Source of the DNA: Hydrogenophaga sp. NFH-34
GTDB lineage: Bacteria > Pseudomonadota > Gammaproteobacteria > Burkholderiales > Burkholderiaceae_C
Assembly: GCF_021401345.1 (NCBI RefSeq)
Contig: NZ_JACBGE010000022.1
Location: 1-64,000, forward strand
Length of the DNA stretch: 64,000 bases
Direction: 5' to 3'
The notes beneath the pieces were generated by a model. That model worked only from the letters and a program-made list of their open reading frames with translations, did not search any database and was not told the origin of the DNA. Each line of letters begins with the position of its first letter. Within the stretch, counting starts at the first letter, position 1. Made by a program: the position numbers and the translations under genes. Shown piece after piece: positions 1 to 4,521 of the stretch.

Positions 1-1
1 C

Positions 2-109
2 GATTTTCGATAGCGTAACTGTACAGTGAAGCGACAATGTTTGCAACACTGTTTTACGACTTCTGGCTGGCGTGACATACATCAGCCCATTGTTGGCGCC
101 CACCCGCTT
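2..109 (-). other. open frame continuing past the CD-NTase stop codon
   Basis: Directly after the TAA at 110-112 the same reading frame runs on for 36 codons without another stop, up to the window edge. It begins Lys-Arg-Val-Gly-Ala-Asn-Asn-Gly. Known CD-NTases are usually well over 300 residues and continue beyond the conserved NPxGY segment, so this stretch may be the severed C-terminal part of the same gene. The last 50 or so bases look less protein-like and contain TGTTGCAAAC, which recalls the ends of IS6-family elements, so an insertion boundary is also possible. The window ends too soon to decide. Confidence 0.35.
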
Positions 110-760
110 TTACGAATACCCTGCAAAATCCGCTGTCAGGGCCTCCGTAAGCCGAAAGACTGGAGACACCTCAGCAGCGGCATCGAATCCCAGGCAGTAC
201 CCTTTCGGATTGGTCGAGAGGTAGTTTCTGAGCTCTCGATCTGGGATGCGCCCATGATGCTTGCCATACGGAAGCACATGCAGAGGGTCGTCAATGACCG
301 GGGCAAAGTCGGCTCGCATGCCGCCGGAGTAGACAAGCGTCACGCACCGATCCCACCGCTCAATGCCAAGTCCATGACGCTCGGCATAGCGCTTCAACAC
401 GACGTACAAATGCTCTAGCAGCAGCGCCGCACCGCCGGGCCCGCCATATCGGACGAGAGCAGCCTTGGATAGTCGTACCACCAGGTCAATGTCGAAGCCC
501 TCGCGGTTCGCATCCATAGGCCGGACGATGGTTCCCATTTGACGGGAACCCTGCGCGTGTACTTGTTCCACCAATCCATTGAATTCAGCGCAATCGATGA
601 GGTACTCACCCGTCGCGTTATACGCTCGCTCAAGCTCCTGGAGTTCCGTGGCTGTGGGCTCGATGGTCCTCCCAATGGCTTCCGCAAGGTATGTGAAGCG
701 AGCCGACGCCGACGCGGTGACTTTGCGAATAGTTCGGGGAAAGTGGTCGAGTCGGTTCAT
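110..760 (-). CDS. CD-NTase (cGAS/DncV-like nucleotidyltransferase), probably truncated
   Basis: The 216-residue product shows the hallmarks of the CBASS CD-NTase family, which makes cyclic oligonucleotide second messengers on phage infection. It has GSR at residues 71-73 followed by MGTIVRP, the metal-binding pair in FDID (Asp90 and Asp92), and a third acidic residue in RADF (Asp151). NPKGY at 184-188 matches the SNPxGY stretch that normally precedes a further alpha-helical half. That half is missing because of TAA at 110-112, while the frame stays open afterwards. The catalytic residues are therefore present but the C-terminal core is lost, so the protein is likely inactive unless the stop is natural or a sequence error. 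It is third in a - strand operon, 38 bp after the two-TM gene. Family call is firm; function in this strain is doubtful. Confidence 0.75.
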   Translation of the reverse strand: MNRLDHFPRTIRKVTASASARFTYLAEAIGRTIEPTATELQELERAYNATGEYLIDCAEFNGLVEQVHAQGSRQMGTIVRPMDANREGFDIDLVVRLSKAALVRYGGPGGAALLLEHLYVVLKRYAERHGLGIERWDRCVTLVYSGGMRADFAPVIDDPLHVLPYGKHHGRIPDRELRNYLSTNPKGYCLGFDAAAEVSPVFRLTEALTADFAGYS

Positions 761-798
761 ATGAAAGGTGGGCTACAAGCCTGTCGTTCTAAATCTCG

Positions 799-1116
799 TT
801 AGTTACCCAGGTAGCGCTCGTAGACTCGCCCTGTGCGGGCCGAAATCAACCCCGCAATCAACATCAGAATCGCCACGGCATAGCCGAGAGCGCTCTCTGG
901 CATCCAGGCGCTGAGGTAATCGGGCAGCACTTCAGACAGTGCGACCTCGACTTGCGCTCCGCCAGCCAGCCCTTTCACAGTCGAGACCCCTGTAGCTGCC
1001 ACTCGCCCTACGAGGCCCGCCAAGAGCAGGAACCCACCAGCACGCACCAATGCATCCCCTAGCGCGACGAGACGCCTTGGCTGGGTGAGGAAGTAATCGT
1101 TCAGCCGTTCCAGCAT
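799..1116 (-). CDS. small protein with two membrane segments, candidate CBASS effector
   Basis: This 105-residue protein has two hydrophobic stretches, about residues 24-45 and 76-95. They are joined by a short amphipathic loop with acidic residues, and the tail is basic (ARTGRVYERYLGN). I recognise no enzymatic or ligand-binding domain. It lies 7 bp after the 57-residue gene and 38 bp before the CD-NTase gene, so all three are probably one transcript. In type I CBASS the usual partner of the cyclase is an effector, often a membrane protein that disrupts the inner membrane; this gene occupies that place. It is shorter than the two-TM effectors with a beta-barrel sensor (Cap15 type), so if it is an effector the nucleotide-sensing part is not obvious. 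The effector role is inferred from position only. Confidence 0.6.
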   Translation of the reverse strand: MLERLNDYFLTQPRRLVALGDALVRAGGFLLLAGLVGRVAATGVSTVKGLAGGAQVEVALSEVLPDYLSAWMPESALGYAVAILMLIAGLISARTGRVYERYLGN

Positions 1117-1123
1117 GTTTGGC

Positions 1124-1297
1124 CTACTTCTTTTCGCGCCGGACGCCCTTGAAAGGCGTCTTGTCGGACTTCACATCCATGAAACGCCCCGTCTGCGTGT
1201 CTCGCTTGACGTAGTGCCCAGAGGGCATGACGGTCTGGCTGCGCTCGCGCACAGCGCCGATACGGTGCCCATCGCCGGGCGGGTTGTTTTTAGCCAT
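1124..1297 (-). CDS. small basic hypothetical protein (57 aa)
   Basis: I chose the ATG at 1297 because it follows GAGG with 6 bp spacing; the frame is open further upstream but without a ribosome site, and that extension would run through the promoter. The product is hydrophilic and Lys/Arg/Gly-rich, with GDGHRIGAVRERSQ near the start, KRDTQTGRFMDVK in the middle and FKGVRREKK at the end. From memory, similar 50-60 residue proteins occur as uncharacterised genes in other bacteria; I cannot name a family. It is the first gene of the operon with the two-TM protein and the CD-NTase and sits directly under the TGATCA operator candidate. Function unknown. Confidence 0.6.
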   Translation of the reverse strand: MAKNNPPGDGHRIGAVRERSQTVMPSGHYVKRDTQTGRFMDVKSDKTPFKGVRREKK

Positions 1298-1323
1298 TGC
1301 GACCTCATGTTTCTGATGCATGC

Positions 1324-1351
1324 AGTATACGTGATCAAAATGATCATGCAA
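1324..1351 (-). promoter_or_regulatory. candidate promoter of the CD-NTase operon
   Basis: On the - strand a -10-like TATACT (1329-1324) lies 16 bp from a weak -35-like TTGCAT (1351-1346). It would start RNA near 1317, leaving about 20 bases of leader including the GAGG site for the gene starting at 1297. The spacer is filled almost entirely by TGATCA-AAA-TGATCA. Confidence 0.4.
1332..1346. promoter_or_regulatory. TGATCA-AAA-TGATCA operator candidate
   Basis: Two copies of the self-complementary hexamer TGATCA sit 3 bp apart (1332-1337 and 1341-1346) between the -35 and -10 elements of the - strand promoter. A third copy at 1391-1396 overlaps the -10 of the divergent WYL regulator gene. This placement is what a repressor such as CapW would need to shut both directions. 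Binding by the neighbouring regulator is inferred. Confidence 0.45.
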
Positions 1352-1364
1352 CAGTTTTACTTTG

Positions 1365-1400
1365 TAGTCACCAGATCGCGCCATCGACTATGATCAGTAG
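1365..1400 (+). promoter_or_regulatory. candidate leaderless promoter of the WYL regulator
   Basis: TATGAT at 1389-1394 (one mismatch to TATAAT) is preceded 18 bp upstream by TAGTCA (1365-1370, four of six -35 bases). Only six bases separate the -10 from the ATG at 1401 and no Shine-Dalgarno sequence is present, so the transcript would begin at or near the start codon. The third TGATCA (1391-1396) overlaps this -10, consistent with autoregulation. Confidence 0.4.
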
Positions 1401-2345
1401 ATGGCAGAAAATCTTGACCGGCGAACGCAGTTCCTCGCAGAGCTAACCAAGACTCAGCGAGAACGGCTGGCGCACATCGACTTCAAGCTTTATTTCCTGG
1501 GCGAACTACGAAGGGCCGACGTTGTCGACCGCTTCGGAACCGGCCCCGCTGGGGCTACACGAGACATCGCGCTCTATCGGGAAATCGCACCTGAGAATCT
1601 CGAACTTGACAGCTCGGATAAGGTCTACAGACCAACGCTCGACTTCAAACCGCTGTTCGAACACAACGCTCGCCGAATCCTCACAGCCCTGACACAAGGG
1701 TTTGGCGAAGGCTTGGGAGAACCTGTTGGCGATGAGGTGCAGCCCATGCTGAGATGCGAGATGCCGAACGCACTTAGCCTCCCGAAGATGTCCGTGCTGG
1801 CCCCTATCACGCGCGCTATTAACCGAGGCAAAGCTGTGCGCCTCGGCTACACATCGATCGAGAGCGGTCACACAGAACGTGAGTTGGTCCCATTGGCGCT
1901 GATAGACATCGGGATTCGCTGGCACGTCCGGGCCTTCGACCGTAGACACAAGCAATTCCGCGACTTCGTCTTCACGCGAATGGACGAGCCTGTCGTACTA
2001 GAAGGCAGCCCAGTTCAGCGTGAAGAAACGGCCGAGTTCGATGTGCAGTGGAGCCGCATCATTGAACTGGAGTTGGTGCCCCACCCTGAGCACCCCCGTC
2101 CGGAAATCGTGAAGATGGATTACGAGTTCCCGGAGGAAGGCGTGCTTCGAGTCCGCGTCAGAGCGGCCAATGCAGGCTACATGCTTCGACGCTGGTCTGT
2201 GGACTGTTCTTCGGACCACCATCTGCGCGGTCTTGAGTACGCCCTATGGCTGCGCGACCCGCTCGCGCTCTACGGTGCAAGTAACGCGCAGCTGGCTCCC
2301 GGGTATCAAGACCCACGCCAAAACCGAGAAATCAAGGCGCTCTGA
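1401..2345 (+). CDS. WYL-domain transcriptional regulator, CapW/BrxR-like
   Basis: This 314-residue protein fits the CapW/BrxR layout. A winged helix-turn-helix lies at about residues 15-85, including the characteristic RLAHIDFKLYFLGELRRADV and APENLELDSSDKVYRP segments. A WYL domain follows at about 130-215, with the ligand-pocket-like WHVRAFDRRHKQFRDF, and a C-terminal WCX-like extension completes it. Regulators of this type repress CBASS, BREX and other defence operons until infection. Here it is divergent from the small protein-2TM-CD-NTase operon with a shared 103-bp intergenic region, the arrangement described for capW beside CBASS. The start lacks a Shine-Dalgarno sequence and may be leaderless. 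Family call is strong; CapW rather than another WYL repressor is inferred from context. Confidence 0.8.
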   Translation: MAENLDRRTQFLAELTKTQRERLAHIDFKLYFLGELRRADVVDRFGTGPAGATRDIALYREIAPENLELDSSDKVYRPTLDFKPLFEHNARRILTALTQGFGEGLGEPVGDEVQPMLRCEMPNALSLPKMSVLAPITRAINRGKAVRLGYTSIESGHTERELVPLALIDIGIRWHVRAFDRRHKQFRDFVFTRMDEPVVLEGSPVQREETAEFDVQWSRIIELELVPHPEHPRPEIVKMDYEFPEEGVLRVRVRAANAGYMLRRWSVDCSSDHHLRGLEYALWLRDPLALYGASNAQLAPGYQDPRQNREIKAL

Positions 2346-2600
2346 ACGGCTAGACACAGTTCCGATCCGTCGAACTACTACTGAAGGCGGAGGGATGGCG
2401 ACGGGAGCAACGCAGAGCTTTCTAGCTGGCAGGGGGCAGGTCACTGAAGCACCGCCGTAGGTGGATGGTCACCTGGTTGCCCGAAGGAGAAACGATTTAT
2501 GCAGGAACCCGGCCCCGGCGAGGTGGTCGGGTTGTAAGCCCTTTCAGATGTCCCCAGCCCACTATGCATGGTGTCAGCGCTGGTACCAGGCCCAACGCCC

Positions 2601-2614
2601 CAAAAGCAACAGGC
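2601..2614 (+). repeat. 14-bp direct repeat CAAAAGCAACAGGC, copy 1
   Basis: Identical to 2741-2754, 140 bp away. The first ten bases also occur inverted at 2657-2666 (GTTGCTTTTG), where they form one arm of a small hairpin. Such iterons can mark replication or protein-binding sites of small phage-like elements; the role here is unknown. Confidence 0.5.
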
Positions 2615-2740
2615 GGAACACGGAAGGGGATAGACCTCACCTTTGCCAGTTCCTGCGTTGCTTTTGAAATGCAACGTAGAAGCCAGAGACCTATTTACAA
2701 CAGGTTGTCGTTTGAATTCTGCAAATTTAAGAGGAATTTA

Positions 2741-2754
2741 CAAAAGCAACAGGC
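2741..2754 (+). repeat. 14-bp direct repeat CAAAAGCAACAGGC, copy 2
   Basis: Second copy of the repeat at 2601-2614, lying 21 bp before the GTG start of the xafT-like gene in an AT-rich stretch, where it could also be a regulator site. Confidence 0.5.
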
Positions 2755-2775
2755 ATCCTGTACTACAGAATTTAG

Positions 2776-3771
2776 GTGATCAAGGTGGTACCCAGACCCC
2801 AGCATCGCAAGCCCGCCAGCAGCAGGCAAACCCGCATGGAGCAAGGCCTGCGCTTCCGGGCGCTGTATGCCTCGCTGGGCTTCAACGCCCACGAGGTCGC
2901 GCAACTTTTGCAGGTCAGCACCCGATCTGTACATAACTGGGTGTCCGGCGCGGTCCCGGTGCCCTACATGGCCATGAAGCTGCTGCGGCTGATGCTGCGC
3001 TACGAACTGCCAGGCAAGGACTGGGACGGCTGGCACCTGTCGGCGGGCAAGCTGTACACGCCTGAAGGCCTGGCGCTGAACCCGCATGACTTCACCTGGT
3101 GGGGTCTGCTGGTGCGCCGCGCTGCGATGTTCTCGGTCTGCTATCGCGATCTGAACCACCTGCGGGTGGCCGGGCGGACAGCGGCGGCGGCCGCGGCCAT
3201 GCGCCTTGGCGCTGGCCAGCGGACGGCGGCGAAGTCCGAGCCGTCCAGCGAAGCTGGGCGGCCGGCGCAGCCGGCCGGCCCTAATTTATTCATAGGACAC
3301 TTTGGAACACAGCAGAGCGAGAACCCAGCAAACATGCGGCTTCCGGCGGGTTCGTGGTACCTGCCCGGAAGTGTTGATTTTTCACACTACGAAAGGCGGG
3401 ATCCCATGGGGAAGATCAAGACGGGTAGTCAGCGTGATGGCCGGGCGCTGCCTCGGGCATTCCTGTCGCAGCTCGATGCGGCTGGCCGATCAGCGTACAC
3501 GCGTGACGCGGACAAGGGGTCCGGCCTTCTGGGGGCGTTGATGGCCAAAGGGGGGCATCAGGCGCCCGATCTGGCCGCAAGGGAGGCTGCCAACAAGGCG
3601 GAACTGAAGCGCCGCACTGAGGCTTCCCTGGAGCCGCCAAAGGGCCGCCCTGGCCGTCCCAAGGCGTCGAAAACCGCCATCAAGGCCGCGGCCGTCAAGG
3701 CGTGGTCAGAGGTCACGGGGGGGCCGGGGTGTTGTCCTGGTGAACGGCAAGGAAGTGGGCCGTGCGGGTGA
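2776..3771 (+). CDS. phage-satellite protein, DUF3653/VC1465 (XafT) Xer activation factor-like
   Basis: The first ~115 residues carry a helix-turn-helix-like segment (EVAQLLQVSTRSVHNWVSGA, about residues 40-59). The DUF3653 signature follows: KDWDGWHLSAGKLYTPEG and a hydrophobic block ending near RRAAMFSVCYRDL. Members of this family in TLC-phi-type satellites and filamentous phages activate host XerCD recombination at dif (VC1465/XafT). The frame starts at GTG and stays open for 331 codons, far longer than the usual 100-200. The second half is low-complexity and crosses a strong hairpin (3260-3276), and a plausible separate start lies at 3406, so the real protein may be shorter. In an adjacent frame a TAA falls right after the hairpin (3282-3284), so an old frameshift may have fused two genes. 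Family call moderate, exact extent uncertain. Confidence 0.6.
   Translation: MIKVVPRPQHRKPASSRQTRMEQGLRFRALYASLGFNAHEVAQLLQVSTRSVHNWVSGAVPVPYMAMKLLRLMLRYELPGKDWDGWHLSAGKLYTPEGLALNPHDFTWWGLLVRRAAMFSVCYRDLNHLRVAGRTAAAAAAMRLGAGQRTAAKSEPSSEAGRPAQPAGPNLFIGHFGTQQSENPANMRLPAGSWYLPGSVDFSHYERRDPMGKIKTGSQRDGRALPRAFLSQLDAAGRSAYTRDADKGSGLLGALMAKGGHQAPDLAAREAANKAELKRRTEASLEPPKGRPGRPKASKTAIKAAAVKAWSEVTGGPGCCPGERQGSGPCG
3260..3276 (+). terminator. GC hairpin inside the long frame, terminator-like
   Basis: GGCCGGC (3260-3266), GCA loop, GCCGGCC (3270-3276), followed by the AT-rich TAATTTATT. It would suit the end of the xafT-like gene and argues that the 331-codon frame is an accidental fusion. There is no uninterrupted T run. 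Confidence 0.35.
3406..3771 (+). CDS. alternative separate gene: basic protein with GRPGRPK motif, frameshifted end
   Basis: ATG at 3406 follows an AAAGGCGGG stretch and is in frame with the xafT-like ORF. It would give a 121-residue Ala/Lys/Arg-rich protein with an AT-hook-like PKGRPGRPKASKTA near residue 85. The last 15 codons are odd (Cys/Gly/Pro-rich) and begin at a run of seven G at 3717-3723. With six G the frame reads GRGVVLVNGKEVGRAGD and stops at 3775, which looks like a natural C-terminus. A one-base expansion or sequencing error in that run is therefore likely. Function unknown; a DNA-binding role for a satellite element is only a guess. Confidence 0.4.
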   Translation: MGKIKTGSQRDGRALPRAFLSQLDAAGRSAYTRDADKGSGLLGALMAKGGHQAPDLAAREAANKAELKRRTEASLEPPKGRPGRPKASKTAIKAAAVKAWSEVTGGPGCCPGERQGSGPCG

Positions 3772-3848
3772 TTGACCTGGACGCCCTCGCCTGCTTCGGG
3801 CTGGCGGCTTACCTGTTGGGGAGGGCGCTGCTCGAAGTCCTCTGGTAG
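3762..3848 (+). CDS. 28-residue single-span membrane peptide ORF
   Basis: GTG at 3762 is preceded by GGAAG at 6-7 bp and opens a 28-codon frame ending TAG at 3846-3848. The peptide is acidic at the start (VIDLDAL) and then hydrophobic (ACFGLAAYLLGRALLEVLW). It overlaps the end of the preceding gene, as small membrane genes do in filamentous phages and their satellites. Nothing identifies a specific family. Confidence 0.35.
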   Translation: MRVIDLDALACFGLAAYLLGRALLEVLW

Positions 3849-3864
3849 GCGTCCATAAAGCGAA

Positions 3865-3891
3865 ACGCCCGGGGGAAGGGCCTCCGGGCGT
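3865..3891 (+). terminator. hairpin between small ORFs, terminator-like
   Basis: ACGCCCGG (3865-3872) pairs perfectly with CCGGGCGT (3884-3891) around an 11-base loop. It lies between the 28-codon ORF and the 102-residue ORF. No T run follows, so it may be a structured phage sequence rather than a terminator. Confidence 0.4.
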
Positions 3892-3925
3892 CTCTGACCA
3901 ATCTCAAACTGAACAGGAGTTCGAA

Positions 3926-4234
3926 ATGGCTGATGTCGATGTTATCTGTGCCGCTGGCAACGTGCTGGAAGAAAAGTGTCTTGCCTTGACGTCGTTTGTT
4001 GAGGTGTGCGATCAGCTCGATGAGTATTCGCGTCATCGGTGGCTGTTCGTGGTGGGCGGGCTTGCCCATGCGCTCAATGAGGCAGTGCAGGCCTACCTGG
4101 TGGCAGTCAATCAGCATGCCCTCCCCCATTTGCGGGATCTGGCTGCTCTAACCAAGCCAAGCGGGGGTATGGGGGCCGTGGCCCCCATGGCGACCAAGGT
4201 GCCGGCCAGTGAATTGATCACTTCGCGGAAGTAA
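3926..4234 (+). CDS. hypothetical protein of the satellite remnant (102 aa)
   Basis: Start ATG at 3926 follows AACAGGAGTTCGAA, a good Shine-Dalgarno sequence with 7 bp spacing. The 102-residue product has no signal peptide or clear membrane span. It is mildly acidic in the first half, with a His/Leu-rich helix (HALNEAVQAYLVAVNQHALP), and ends in a low-complexity Gly/Pro/Ala tail. I do not recognise a family. It is flanked by two hairpins (3865-3891 and 4245-4275) and looks like an independent cistron of the element. Confidence 0.5.
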   Translation: MADVDVICAAGNVLEEKCLALTSFVEVCDQLDEYSRHRWLFVVGGLAHALNEAVQAYLVAVNQHALPHLRDLAALTKPSGGMGAVAPMATKVPASELITSRK

Positions 4235-4244
4235 CTCAGGTACA

Positions 4245-4275
4245 GCCAATCAAGGCAGTTCGCGCCTTGATTGGC
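4245..4275 (+). terminator. perfect 12-bp stem hairpin
   Basis: GCCAATCAAGGC (4245-4256) and GCCTTGATTGGC (4264-4275) pair perfectly around a 7-base loop, 10 bp after the 102-residue ORF. AATTAATTGG follows, without a T run. It may terminate that gene, or be a replication or packaging structure of a single-stranded DNA element. Confidence 0.5.
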
Positions 4276-4344
4276 AATTAATTGGCCTTTGGGTGAAATT
4301 ATTTCGCTATGATTAATTCAATGCAACGATATACATTGTGGAAT

Positions 4345-4450
4345 ATCAAAGTGATACCGAAAAGCTAGGGACACAGCCCGACCAGCAGCCTGGCAACCGG
4401 CCAGGAACAAGCTTCCGGGCGCTCTGCGCCTCGTTGGGCTTCAAGGTCCA
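4345..4450 (+). pseudogene. broken second copy of the xafT-like 5' end
   Basis: From ATCAAAGTGATACC to GGGCTTCAAGGTCC this stretch aligns with the first ~120 bp of the xafT-like gene (2779-2895). GCTTCCGGGCGCT and GGGCTTCAA are shared, and the encoded FRALCASLGF corresponds to FRALYASLGF. It has an in-frame TAG after seven codons and a 7-base deletion before the conserved stretch. It stops abruptly at the AAGATTCACAGGACC sequence that leads into the tct terminator. Divergence is too high for a recent tandem duplication, so this is probably the end of a second related element or the scar of one. Confidence 0.6.
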
Positions 4451-4464
4451 AGATTCACAGGACC

Positions 4465-4502
4465 ATAAAAAAACCCGGCCGCGATGACTCGCGAGCCGGG
4501 TT
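4465..4502 (-). terminator. Rho-independent terminator of tctBA
   Basis: AACCCGGC (4472-4479) pairs with GCCGGGTT (4495-4502). Read on the - strand, the stem is followed by TTTTTTTAT. It lies 20 bp after the tctA stop and marks the border between core genome and the left-hand island. Confidence 0.85.
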
Positions 4503-4521
4503 CAGTCGATCTTTGGAGGGA

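Larger units (their letters stand above)
2346..2775. other. gene-poor stretch with repeats, left part of satellite remnant
   Basis: No frame here looks like a real protein. The stretch holds a weak AACCCG...CGGGTT stem soon after the WYL gene, a small hairpin at 2656-2676 (CGTTGC / GCAACG arms), and two copies of a 14-bp repeat. Base composition falls sharply toward AT just before 2776, as expected for a promoter of the xafT-like gene. Confidence 0.5.

Noticed and set aside
30..60. Insertion-sequence end near the left edge
   Set aside because: Only about ten bases resemble IS6-family termini and no transposase or target duplication can be seen in the window.
3099..3284. 61-codon frame overlapping the xafT-like gene
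   Set aside because: No ribosome site or family resemblance; kept only as a hint that an indel may have joined two genes.
4301..4328. Possible dif/attachment site for XerCD
   Set aside because: ATTTCGCTATG resembles the XerC arm only partly and the other arm does not match the TTATGTTAA-type XerD arm; not strong enough to annotate.
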